64,000 bases of DNA from Rapana venosa (lineage: Eukaryota; Mollusca; Gastropoda; Neogastropoda; Muricidae), in NCBI GenBank assembly GCA_028751875.1, contig CM054135.1, positions 66,658,747 through 66,722,746 of the forward strand, given 5' to 3'. Shown in pieces: positions 49,201 to 59,922 of the stretch (positions within the stretch are counted from its first letter, which is position 1; each line of letters begins with the position of its first letter). The translations under genes and the position numbers were made by a program. Under the pieces are notes generated by a model, which saw nothing but the letters and a program-made list of their open reading frames with translations, was not told the origin of the DNA and ran no database searches.

Positions 49201-49338
49201 GCAACTCTGTGGCAGACACCCTCAGAGCCCACGATATGAACTTCTTCAGGCCACCCGCCTTGCTGCTGACAGACGACTATTTCCCCAAGACACCCAATGG
49301 TACAAGTACAAGCGGAAGGAAAATTAAAGTAAGTAAGT
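46261..49338. mobile_element. RTE-type retrotransposon with inverted 5' segment (twin priming), nested in Nimb
   Basis: The left segment (46261 to about 48685) reads on the minus strand. It has endonuclease parts (NDFILARSRMQRNIRDSRGIPNAGLDTDHRPVIITL at 47830-47720 and DFNGRVRERRTPW at 48045-48000) and RT parts (GDDGITTEAW, MVPIWKKKGSKKDCSTYRGISLLNHVGKIF, LMFVNDKAMI for the catalytic box), ending at MDINVNRI. The right segment (about 48690-49338) reads on the plus strand and starts at DINVTRIHLKKASESKYL, i.e. where the left segment stops. It carries the C-terminal RIKWFGHLTHMT block and an (AAGT)n tail. The flanks ATTAAATACAG (46250-46260) and ATTAAAAACAG (49339-49349) are a target duplication. 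Confidence 0.9.
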
Positions 49339-50035
49339 ATTAAAAACAGCCCCTAAGAATTTGGTCTTGGTCATCGCTGGGTTGGTGGATTTTCCCAGGT
49401 GAATGACTGGATTGGGAAAGTGTTCTCTGAGCTTGTTAGTGAAGTGGATGCACTTCGCCTCAGTGGAAGAAAACTTGAATCCGTTATCCTCCACCCATAC
49501 CAGAACCTTGTTAACACAAAGTTGTAGCTGTCTCTGAACTCCCATGACAGTGCTGTCTGCGGCATAGAGAGCAAAATCATTCACAAAAAGAGAGCATTCC
49601 ACACCCTCTTCTCAAGAAAGTTTTCCAAGTACAATGGCAGATGACCATAAACCCCAAATCCTGCAGGTCCGACTAAATGCCATACACCCAAGCTGCATCA
49701 TAAGTCTTTTTTCTAAATCAAAAATGATGATGACAACATTCTACTTATTGATAAAGACATTACAGACAGTTGTTTCCAGGCCAACCAGATAGTCAACGGT
49801 GCAACAATTCTTAGGAAGACACATTGTTCCTTTGCCAGAAGGCCCTTTGTTTCAGATGCCACACCAGACGGAGAATGACCATTTTTTCCAGCAACTTACA
49901 AATGCAGCTGCTCAGTGCCATGGGTCTATAGTTGCTGGGGTCTTTGAGGTTAACAAGCCACATGACTGCAGGGCACTTTTAACTCAGGAAAGGCAAATTG
50001 ATGACTGTAGCACTCATCATTCTGGGAAGTAATAT
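49339..50035 (-). mobile_element. Nimb/I-type LINE, minus-strand copy: RT core
   Basis: The minus strand gives CRALLT/VGLETTVCNVFINK-type sequence (49790-49740), then ECSLFVNDFALYAADSTVMGVQRQLQLCVNKVLVWVEDNGFKFS (49600-49470; FVNDF replaces FADD) and FPNPVIHLGKSTN. A frame shift and stops are present. It joins 46260 on one side once the RTE is removed, and 50743 on the other once the TTAA-flanked insert is removed. Confidence 0.88.
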
Positions 50036-50742
50036 TTAACACATTTCTTACCACAGCACAAGTCCCTCGTGACTTGCTCATTGTTAACAAGAGACCGCGG
50101 AACCAGGGACTCATGTCCCAAACATTACTTTCGTTTTCAGTGAATAGTTTCGGTTAGCCTTGCTAACTTCCTTTTATATGAAGAGAGATTACTCTTAGTT
50201 CTTACTGTGCCACATATCAACTGTTTGTTTGATGCAGACAACATGGACAAATTACAGAAATTTATCAATTTCTGAGGTTCATGAGGGATTGTTCATGGAT
50301 GACGCCAGTGAGTATGACACTGATGGTCTAATGATGGGTGAAAGTCTGATTTAAATGAAAATAAATGTGATGAGATGAAAATCGATGCTGATAGCAGAGT
50401 GAGTGAAGATGAAGTGTTGTAATGCTGATCGAAATCAGCGCTACTACATCACACACAAAAATACCATCTTAAGTCAGAGTGTGAGGGGGCAAGGTCGTTT
50501 TCAAGATAGGGTGGAAGAGTGCAAGTAGTTATAAAAACTAACTAGACTGTTTCCACATGCACTTACAACCTGCTTTCAAAATTGTATTTTAAAATGTACA
50601 TCAAATTTCAGAACAATCCATTGAGAAACAAAATTTAATAAATATTTTCTCTGACCTCACCTTCTTTCAGCATTCACCCCTTAAAATTTCCTTGGTCTGG
50701 AGAATTCAACACTCAGTTTTATTTGGGACGAAAAGGGTTTAA
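50036..50742 (+). mobile_element. piggyBac-like non-autonomous insert flanked by TTAA
   Basis: TTAA at 50036-50039 and at 50739-50742 bound a 699-bp insert in the minus-strand Nimb copy. Removing it with one TTAA restores the LINE order KAPL-N...DECY seen uninterrupted at 50880-50930. The ends read CACATTTCTTACC inward from the left and, as reverse complement, ACCCTTTTCGTCCC from the right, a weak inverted pair. Inside, the plus strand encodes SEVHEGLFMDDASEYDTDG, resembling the acidic N-terminus of piggyBac transposases, then stops. The family call rests on TTAA and this short remnant. Confidence 0.6.
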
Positions 50743-50874
50743 GGGGGCCTTTTCTTTCATCAAGTTTGTCCTTAAAAACGTTGGATCTCTGGAAGTGGAA
50801 GAGGAATTCTCTTTCATGGTGGTGGCCAGCAGGTTAGCCACAGCCTTCCTATCCATAAGCAGACTATCCTCCAA
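50743..50874 (-). mobile_element. Nimb/I-type LINE, minus-strand copy: 5'-truncated start (linker)
   Basis: The minus strand encodes LEDSLLMDRKAVANLLA, TMKENSSSTSRDPTFLRTNLMKEKAPL. This is the same linker as 44390-44490 in the plus-strand copy. It marks the truncated 5' end of the minus copy; plus-strand Nimb coding resumes at once at 50875. Confidence 0.85.
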
Positions 50875-52225
50875 AATTTATGAAAGAAAAGGCTCCTTTA
50901 AACTTTGCTTTTCAGGAAGATGAGTGCTACAATTTTCCATTTACCTTTCCTGAGTTGAGAAGTGCCCTGCAGTTACGTGGCGAAACCTCGGCTGGTTCTG
51001 ACGGAATTCACTATAGTCTGTTAAAACACCTCCTGAACAGTTTCCTGTAAACCCTCCTGAAAGTCTATAGCCATATTTGGACTGGGGTTTTTCCCTTTGT
51101 AGTGGCAAATGGTTTGTGTTATACCCATCCTGAAACCAGGTAAGAACCTCAAAGACCCCGGCAACAATAGACCCATAGCACTGACCAGCTATGTCTGTAA
51201 GTTGCTGGAAAAACAACCACCTGTTGTGGCATCTGGAAATAAAGGGCCTTCTGGAAAAGGAGCAATGCAGCTTTCGAAAGAATCACTGCACCGTTGACCA
51301 TCTGGTCAGACTGGAGACAACTCTCTGTAACACCTTTATTAATAAGCAGCATTTTGTTGCCATCTTTTTTCATTTAGAAAAGGCTTACAATACTGCTCGG
51401 CGGTACAGCATTTTGTTGGACCTGCAGAATTAGGGGTTCATGGTCGTCTGCCTTTGTTCTTGGATAACTTCCTAGAAAAGAGACAGTTTTGGGTACAGGT
51501 TGGGTCCACACTGTCTGACATCTTTAAGCAGGAGATGGGGTCCTGCAGGGGAACATCTTGTCTCCAGCTCTCTTTAGAGTGAAAATAAACAACATCGTCA
51601 AGTCGGTCCACCAGGTTGTGGAATGCTCTCTACGCTACAGGCAGTTCTTCTATGGGAGTTCAGAGACAGCTACAACTTTGTGTTAATAAGGTGCTGGTAT
51701 TGGTGGAGGATAACGGATTCAAGTTTTCTGCCACAAAGAAGATGTGCATCCATTCCACTAAGATGTTCAGAGAACACTTTCCCAACCCGGTCATTCGCCT
51801 GGGAAAATCCACCATCCTGGCGGTGACCAAGGCCAAATTCTTAGGGGTTGTTTTTGATTAGAGGCTGAATTTCAAAAGTTACATCTAACACCTGAGAATG
51901 TACTGTCAGAAAAAACCGAACCTCTCGTGGGTGATCCCCCATACTGACTGGGGAGCGGACCATAAGCCACTGCTGTATGTTTACAGGTGCTTCTGTGCTC
52001 CAAATTGATTTGTGGTTGTCAGGTCTATGGATTGGCAAAGCCTTCCTACTTGAAATTTCTGTACCTCATTCATCATCAGGGGCTCAGGATTGGTTTTATA
52101 CACTGTTTTAATCTGTATATACCTGCACATTTTAAATCTGAGATTTGAAATTTGATGAGGTGACAGCCCTAATATGGCCTCTGCTCAGCAGGTCTATAAA
52201 CAACTGGATTGGATTCGATTCGATT
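50875..52225 (+). mobile_element. Nimb/I-type LINE (copy b, last part): RT and 3' end
   Basis: Continues the plus-strand element from 44494: FMKEKAPLNFAFQEDECYNFPFTFPELRSALQ, then IPILKPGKNLKDPGNNRPIALTSYVCKLLEK, DHLVRLETTLCNTFINKQHFVAIFFHLEKAYNT and a 'MGvLQGNILSPALFRVKINNIV' block. FADD is lost near 51630. It continues VRLGKST, TKAKFLGVVFD and IHHQGLRI, then jumps at about 52090 straight to the 3' UTR (an RNase H-size internal deletion compared with the minus copy). It ends ggattggattcgattcgatt at 52200-52224. Confidence 0.85.
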
Positions 52226-52860
52226 GAAACTGACAATAAACTCTTCCAGATTCACCCTAACCTGAAGGAAGTTCCTTTATGCCAAAAACAGAAGGGAAGA
52301 AACAGTGCTCACCAGGATACCCACAGTCACTCACACATTACTTTCATTTGCTTAAAGCTGACAGAACCCCATGTTGTGTGAATTGCAATGTGCGAATAAA
52401 CCATCAAGCATCTGTTTTGAGGATTTTTAAATGTCCAGGATATTGGGCACAACCATCTTATTGCAGACCCTTAAATGATCCATTTTTTATGTTCCGCGGG
52501 ACAATATTTTTAACTTTGTGAGAGAATTGACATTTTCCGTCTAACATGAGTTAAGATGTCAAAGTTATTTTGAACAAGGTTGATTGTGAGGAATTAGTTT
52601 TTGGTTTTATCTCATTTTATGCGTCATTTATGTGGTTCTCCCACAACGTGATGACCAAGCTCGATTGACCCTTATGTTGGCCAGGGTGTTAATATCAGGA
52701 ACAACAATGCAGTTGGTTTTAAACCCTGTTTCTATCTGTATAATATAGCTGCATATATCTAATCTGAGATTTAATAATCTTACGACATAACAGACCCGAT
52801 ATGGTGTCTGTGGTCAGTGGGCTATAAACTACATGATTGGATTGGATTGGATTGAATTAT
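52226..52860 (+). mobile_element. Nimb/I-type LINE, RNase H C-terminal and 3' end fragment
   Basis: The plus strand has DNKLFQIHPNLKEVPLCQKQKGRN and FICLKLTEPHVV..CNVRI, homologous to the minus-strand region 45260-45000. A 3' UTR follows with a second (GATTG)n tail at 52830-52858. This may be the far end of copy a (36196-38164). Confidence 0.75.
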
Positions 52861-53030
52861 GCGGTCCCAATCTTCCCAATGACCCCATAGCAAATTTTGT
52901 GAGGACACCAGCCGGAATATAAAAAACCCTGCGTCTTGATATTCGAACTGGTAACCTTTTAGTCTTTAATCAAAGGCGGGAACCACTTGCCAAGACTGTA
53001 GAATTTTATTTAGTATGAGCTTTTTTAGCT

Positions 53031-54063
<1,033 letters not shown>

Positions 54064-54905
54064 TTGAGAGAGTGGTTAGCAGTGGTTAGCGCTTTGGATT
54101 TCGGACTGGAAGATCGCGGGTTCGATTCCCATAAGAGTCATAGAGACATTTTTCGACCTCCGGCCGGCTCCTACCCAGCGTGTGCTGTGGGCTCAATGGG
54201 AAGACTGGCACCACACATTCGAGCTTCATCTACTTAACGGATGCAAATTTGAGAGTGTTGCTCAAATTACCTGACCAACATTGCAGATGTCTGTATCTCT
54301 CGGGCCCGGTTGATGCCGGGATATATTATGATAGTAAGCATAGAGTACAACCCTGTCAACTAGTCTCAAAGCATATGCACTTCCACAGCAGCATCATTGC
54401 ATCATCCTCATTGTCATTGATCATCATGCAATAAAAAATTTTAAATGCCTGATTCAGTGGTCCCAGTTGCTCTGGTCTCATGGTGACCTCATCTTCAATT
54501 TCCCCATACACTTCTGTGCCTGTGGTGAGTTTGTGTCAAAGCCTTTGGGGTTGGAGGTTCGCGGGGAACGGTCAGAACAGCCACCTCGGGTTGGCAACTC
54601 AGTCTGGCTCTGCGACTGAGCTAATTTTGTCGTTAGTAGGGGGCTTAGTAGGTGGTGTCCTGCGTATGTTGGCTCAGAACAGGCACCACTGAACACCATC
54701 AAAGTGACCAGCAGAAGTGCAGGGCCCCTCTGGCTGGTGGCCTCACGTCGGCCTGATATTGATGGGCTCCCCGTGAACTTCCGACCCTGGGGATGAGACA
54801 ACGAATCTGGTATGACTGTGTCGGGGTGATTGAAATGAGCGGCGTGGAAGCAGTAAGACTGGAGACGTCACAGAAGATGAGGCAGCAAAAAAAGAAATTT
54901 GAGAG
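54064..54905 (+). repeat. SINE-B, full copy
   Basis: gagtggttagcagtggttag and cgcgggttcgattccc form the head. Then ccggccggctcctacccagc, gggatatattatgatagtaa and catcatgcaataaaa; the second module starts cagtggtcccagttgctctg and ends agatgaggcagcaaaaaaag. It lies 150 bp beyond the end of the 55053-55233 GPCR exon, inside the 19.5-kb intron. Confidence 0.88.
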
Positions 54906-55052
54906 AGAGAGAGACAGAGAGACACAGAAAGATAGAGGCTTCATTAGTTGGTCTCCAGTTCAGAGAACAATAACATTTTAATTCATGAGAATGAGGGAGA
55001 CAAAAAGATGATAATTATGTAGTACTTGCTAAGTAATTTTTGCTAGTAATAC

Positions 55053-55233
55053 CTCGACTTCAGTGAATCCTTGGTTTACTTCGTGAGACGAAGCTACGCA
55101 AATCTTGTGATCAAGAAGCATTTGTTTCAGCTTTAGGAAACCTTGCTTCCCTTCACACTCATGAGAATAGATCACTGACACATAGTTCCAGTGATATTTC
55201 TTGATGACGCTCACAATTGCCATGTACAATGAC
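55053..55233 (-). CDS. class C GPCR exon (ligand-binding domain, lobe 1/2 hinge)
   Basis: This 181-bp exon completes a split Arg codon and adds 60 residues beginning SLYMAIVSVI and ending GFTEVE. The acceptor is gtctttttcag and the donor GAG|GTATTA (phase 0). KKYHWNYVSVIYSHE aligns with the family's 'ygWnYVs.v.seg.YG..G' segment that leads from lobe 1 into lobe 2. The tyrosine that contacts the amino acid ligand in metabotropic glutamate receptors sits in that EGnYGesG loop. Here the loop reads HECEGKQG, so the tyrosine is absent. Its short upstream intron (953 bp) is AC-rich and contains half of a SINE-B copy. Confidence 0.88.
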
Positions 55234-55359
55234 CTGAAAAAGACATGGTATTCAATGATAATAATGATAACCATAACAACAATAATATGGATAATAAGAG
55301 AACCAAAACTGTGGTCACAATGATACAAAAGCAACCAAAGTCACCAAATCAGAGGCAAT

Positions 55360-55730
55360 TTTCTTTTATTGCATGATCAATGATGATGAGAATGATGTAA
55401 TGGTGGGCTAAAAAAGTACATGTTCTTTGAGACTACGTAGCAGGACTGTGCTCAAGGATTTGAATCATATTATATTCTGTTTCAACTGGGCCCTAAGAGA
55501 TACAGACATTTGCAGTGTTGGTCAGGTAATTTGAGCAACACTGAAAATTGCATCCATAAAGTAGGTAAACTCGAGTGTGTGGTCACTGTCTTCCCAACGA
55601 ACCCATAGCAAACCAACTCTGGGTAGGAGCCAACCGGAGTCCGAAAAAAATGCATATGCCTCTTCTGGGATTCAAACCCACAACCTTCCAGTCCATAACC
55701 CAAAGCGCTAATCACTGATAAGAAGGCTGA
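55360..55730 (-). repeat. SINE-B, first module only
   Basis: The reverse complement begins tcagtgattagcgctttggg and gtgggtttgaatcccagaag, and ends tcatcattgatcatgcaata. The second module seen in the other three copies is absent. It sits in the 953-bp intron between two GPCR exons. Confidence 0.85.
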
Positions 55731-55924
55731 TGCCATGGAGAAAGATACTGTGTGTATGTTTTATTTTGGCTTCCGTGTTATTGTTCAAAACTAATACAAG
55801 GTAAAACTTTGATCTCCAAAAGCATTTTCTGTTTCCTCTTTTTTCTTCCTGGGCTAGAGCACCCAAGTTTACAAATGGTGAGATTTCCTGTATGTACTAC
55901 TCCGTGACATATTAAACATATCTG

Positions 55925-56165
55925 TCAAAACACAAAATCATATAACACTGATTAAATACTATTACACAACACTAGGTAATGCAACAAAACTTTAGGATAC
56001 AACACAACACAGTATAGTGCTAACTAAAAATTGAAATAGTGCATAACTAGGAATGCTCAAGGTTACACATCAACACAGAAGGCTACACTTCACCATAGCA
56101 CAGCAAACAACATTCCAAGATACAAAAGCATTAGCACAAAACACCCAAACACAGCACAGCACAAT
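55925..56165. repeat. degenerate ACAACAC-rich tract
   Basis: C- and A-rich on the plus strand with recurrent 'acaacac', 'caacacag' and 'tacaca' words and few G. It resembles 58300-58560. It adjoins the donor of the 56187 exon. Confidence 0.7.
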
Positions 56166-56186
56166 GTAACAACAAGAAAACTTTAC

Positions 56187-56394
56187 CTGTCCGGTGAAAC
56201 GGCTCTCAGGAGATATCGAAAAGAATATCTGCGTGTTTCTTGGATGGAGGCAACACTGATCTGCGGTATCCTCACGGCCGATGAAATCCTGGCCACAGCC
56301 TTGGATTGGACGCTAGTATCGCAGCAAATCAACGCCGCCACGTCATACCATTCTCCTGTCTTGAGGACTTGGGAAGTGGAGTTTTTGGGAAACT
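56187..56394 (-). CDS. class C GPCR exon (ligand-binding domain lobe 1)
   Basis: First recognisable exon of the receptor. It encodes about 69 residues ending in RAVSPD and the first two bases of an Arg codon, spliced with donor AG|GTAAAG (phase 2). The stretch VAALICCDTS...IPQISVAS matches the family's conserved 'GVIG..sS......iPQISyaST' block of the Venus-flytrap lobe 1, and SPD matches the 'vPpD' turn before the next exon. The 5' border is the least certain in the gene. The acceptor gttttcag gives 56394, while cttcccaag gives 56367; both keep the same phase. In the ligand motif the usual Ser-Thr pair is Ser-Ile here. Upstream exons were not found. Confidence 0.8.
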
Positions 56395-56499
56395 CTGAAA
56401 ACCGCAACAGATGTGTGTATGGTGGCATCAGCAGTAGCATCAACAACGATAACAAAGACAGATATGAATGTGCTGTTGAACTGCATTGATGATGTGACA

Positions 56500-56926
56500 T
56501 GAAGGGAAGTAAAGATGTTGTACTGTATAGATGGTGTGGTGTGAAGGGAAGTAATGATGTACTGCATTATGGTGTGGTGTGAAGGGAAGTAATGATATCA
56601 TACTGTACTGATGGTGCGGTATGAAGGGAAGAAAAGATGTAGTGTATTGATGGTCTGGTGTGAAATAAAGATGTAGTGTACTGATGGTGTATAAAGGGAG
56701 GTAAAGATGTTATTTTGTACCCATGTTGTGGAATGAATGAAATAAAGATAGTATACTGTATCGATGGTGTGGTATGAAGGGAATTAAAGGCATTATACTG
56801 TGTTGATGGTGTGGTATAAAGGGAAGTAAAGATATTGTACTGTATTGATGGTGGCAAGGGAAGAAAAGATGTTGTAGGGTTCTGATGGCACGGTATGAAG
56901 AGAAATAACGATGCTGTTCTAATCTC
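56500..56926. repeat. degenerate minisatellite, about 42-bp unit, about ten copies
   Basis: Units start tgaagggaagtaaagatgtt and end gatggtgtggta, mostly 38-42 bp, with one 31-bp unit. Divergence between units is high (roughly 10-30% by eye). It starts about 105 bp upstream of the GPCR exon acceptor. Confidence 0.88.
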
Positions 56927-57089
56927 AGGGATGTTAGCAATGTAGGATGTTGGTAGTCTATTTTCCTTCTGCTCTCAACCTTACCTTGGAGCACTGTTGT
57001 CATTATGTGTGTGTGTGCGTGTGTGTGTGTGTTTCTTCTTGCATGACCAACATTTCTAAGTCTACGCTTATCAATCCCAGCCTTCCTTT

Positions 57090-57960
57090 GTCTTTACAGT
57101 GAGAGTTCATCAAGAATGCTTTCATTTGTTCTCTCTGACCATTTCACTCATAAAAATTGCCTGTAGAACAACATTTCAGCTGTGTTTATTTTATCCCTTT
57201 TCATTTTTTGTAGTGTCCAGGCTTCTGATTCATGCAACACTATAGGCCAGATTAGTGTTTTGACAGTTCCAATTTTGAGATATATAAGTATGCTTCTGTC
57301 TTTCCAATATGCCTCTATCTTTCTAAATGTTGCTTCACTGAATCAGGTTTTTTTTACTTATCCATTCCAATTCTAGCCTTAATGTTTTGGAGGCGGAGCC
57401 ATTATTCTCTTTTACAGAACCTAAATATTTAAAATTTTGAACATACTCCAGATCTGTCCCATTGATTTTGATATTGTAAGAGGTGACTACAATCAGTTTG
57501 CATTACTTTGGCCTTTTGGTATTTAACTTAAGGCCAGCAGTATTGCCCTCTCTATGGACAGTAGATAATTCTTCTCATGAGTGTGGCATTGGCCATGAGC
57601 TTTTGAATCATCAGTTTAACTTAAGTTGGTGATGTTTCTGCCTCCTATATTAATGCCCATGTCATATATGTCCACCTTTCTCATGATCATTTTTGTAAAT
57701 ATGCTGAACAGATGCGGGGATAATATGCAATCCTGAAGGACACCATCTTGTATCAAAGAACTCACAGTCCTTGCCTTTCCATCGGGTGGTCGTCTTCTGA
57801 TCTGAATACAATTTTTTTATAAATGAGATCATATCCTTTAGAAAGCTCCTAGATTTTTTAATCAGTTCAGGATATTCCAACATTTGCAATAAGGCAATCA
57901 GTTCAGCATGCATTTCTTTTCTGCCAGAAAGCCCATTGCTAACATTGTGATAAACAGATG
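57090..57960 (-). mobile_element. RTE/L1-type non-LTR RT fragment
   Basis: The minus strand, in several frames, gives ELIALLQMLEYP..., then 'DGVLQDCILSPHLFSIFTKMIMRKVDIYDMGINIGGRNITNLS*TDD' (57760-57600). This is the RT block 'GVRQGCiLSPhLFNiY.e.imR.......gi.iGGr.InNLRYADD'. Then KYLGSVKENNG and a C-terminal region to 57090. Many stops. Confidence 0.75.
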
Positions 57961-58299
57961 GTGATTTTGACTTCCCAAACCCATACTATAGTCTCTAAGA
58001 TGTCCCCCACCTTTATCATGGAGGCTTTGAGTTGGAAATGACAGGTGACTTCCTTTACTCTTTTCTTTTATTTGTGGAAGAAATTCTTTTCTTTCTCTAA
58101 GTATTTGCGAATGTTATTTTTTAACATTCACTTTTAAACCATTAGTTTGTGTCTTGTCTGATCTTTGTTCTTATCTCTTTTTAAGGGTTTTTGTGGTCAT
58201 CTTTTCTGTTTTCTTTTCTGACTGTTCTCTTTTCTCTTGATAATATGAGAACTTTATCACTAGGATGTGTAAAGAGGACTGAAAAGGGTTACAAAGTAT

Positions 58300-58560
58300 A
58301 ACAAAACCTAAGACAGCACTATACAGAGCGGCATTTATCACAACACAGCTCAACACAATACTATTACATAACAAAATCCTACATGATGCCACACAACCCT
58401 ACAATAGCAAACAACAATTTCACACACAAATTAACACGTTGCTTTCTATTCAACATTACATTACAAAACAACACAATACACTACATACAACCGCATTTCA
58501 ACACACCATTCTACACAAGAGTACACAATACCACATCCCAACACGACACGGCAAAGCGAA
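58300..58560. repeat. degenerate ACAACAC-rich tract
   Basis: Same word composition as 55925-56165 (acaacacaa, cacaacac, aacaatttcacaca), almost G-free on the plus strand. No clear unit length. Confidence 0.65.
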
Positions 58561-58639
58561 TACTGTACTTGTCTGTTGATCCTTGTTCGTCCCCAACAAA
58601 ACGTGCAACATGAAAAAGACAACAAAATGCATATTTGGA

Positions 58640-58865
58640 TTTGTATAACACTTTAGGTCATGGCAGATTTCTCTGTGTGAAATTTGGCTGCTTTCTCCTG
58701 GTAGATGGCATCGCTACAAGAGCAGCGCCGCCCATTTTCCCTTTTCCTGTCTACATGTGTATTTGTTTCCCTACGAGAGTTGCTTTTTTCAACAGAATTT
58801 CGAGGAAGGCAATCAGAAGGCAAGAGGGCTGTCCTGGGCAACATTCTTTAGAAAAAGCTACTCAA
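58640..58865 (-). repeat. SINE-C 3' part (reverse)
   Basis: The reverse complement contains gttgccttcctcgaaattct, gggaaacaaatacacatgta, cgctgctcttgtagcgatgc and tttcacacagagaaatctgc. These correspond to the 3' half of 27534-27920. Confidence 0.7.
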
Positions 58866-59040
58866 AGGGAAATAAATGGACATGCAGACCTCTCTTATCA
58901 AAAACCAGTTGAAGGTTCTTCACATGAGAGTGTTTCGGCTTCTCTGGAACCTGTGAATTCAGATCATGGTAGTTCACTTTACCACCGAGATCAGCAAGAG
59001 GATGAATCTTCATGTTTTCTTTATATTACACCCAAAGTCT

Positions 59041-59171
59041 TTGTAATGATAATAATACATGGAATTTATACAGTGCTATATCTTGCAAAAAAACAAATCA
59101 AAGCACTTTCATTCATCCTACTCATTCACATGCAGTCAGTTACAATTAATAGTTTTTACAAATTCAAATGT

Positions 59172-59234
<63 letters not shown>

Positions 59235-59922
59235 GGTTTTACACTCTGGCAGGGTGATGGGGGCTTTGGTTGTTGATAGCAGGGACAGAAATGAGATGAA
59301 ATAAGAGGAGAGAATCTCAGGTTTGAAATAAATGTGTCCTGAGGCTGGATTCAAAAGCATCATAAGTAGGCTGTTGGCGAAGAGAGAGAGGCAGGTCATT
59401 CCAGATGGATGGACTAAAAACAGAGCAAGAGCGATGGCCAACAGTGGATCATTTGAATCTAGGTATCCTTAAGCAAAACGTATCTGCAGCAGAGCGGAGC
59501 GAACGAGAAGGAATGTACAAGTGAAGACATTAACAGAGGAAGGAAGGTGCTGTTTTGTGGAGACATTTGTAACAGATGGTACACATCTTATAGTATACTC
59601 TCTGTGGCACAGGCAGCCAGCGGAGAGATTGCAAGAGAGCAGTAATGTGCTCAGATTTTTTTCTTTCTGAGGACTAGTCGAGCTGCAGAGTGTTGTATAC
59701 GTTGAAGACCAGACCAGCTAGAAGAGAATTGCAATAGTCCAGACGTGAGAGAATGAGAAAATGACTAGTTTGGATGTTGCATCAGTGGACAGGTACTTTC
59801 GAACTGCACTAATGTGCTATAATTGATAGTAGCACAACTGTTAGGTTTGGGTAATTAATTTTTGCATGGAGAGTGTGTTGTTGATAAGTACCCTAGATAT
59901 TTCACTGCAGTAGATAGAAGGA
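59041..59922 (-). mobile_element. CR1/L2-type LINE, 3' part, split by RTE
   Basis: Tail complement (ATT)n with atggaatttatacagtgcta at 59045-59110, a CA microsatellite at 59174-59232, then the C-terminal ORF on the minus strand (LHWLPVPQRV-like, VGHRSCSVFSPSIWNDLPLSLRQQPTYDAF at 59440-59350). It continues to PSTAVKYLGYLSTTHSPCKN near 59900-59850, where the RTE interrupts. The rest of the element is at 62808-64000. Confidence 0.9.

Noticed and set aside
50743..50930. A third twin-primed 5' inversion (minus-strand linker meeting plus-strand linker at MKEKAPLN)
   Set aside because: The plus-strand part continues the Nimb copy ending at 44494 and the minus-strand part is the truncated start of the intervening minus copy. 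Nested insertion explains both breaks with fewer events.
57662..57913. RNase H start (HAELIALLQMLEYP) or an upstream GPCR exon on the minus strand
   Set aside because: The neighbouring blocks (CILSPHLFSIF, INIGGRNITNLS) are RT of an RTE/L1-like element; nothing matches the missing N-terminal ligand-domain blocks.
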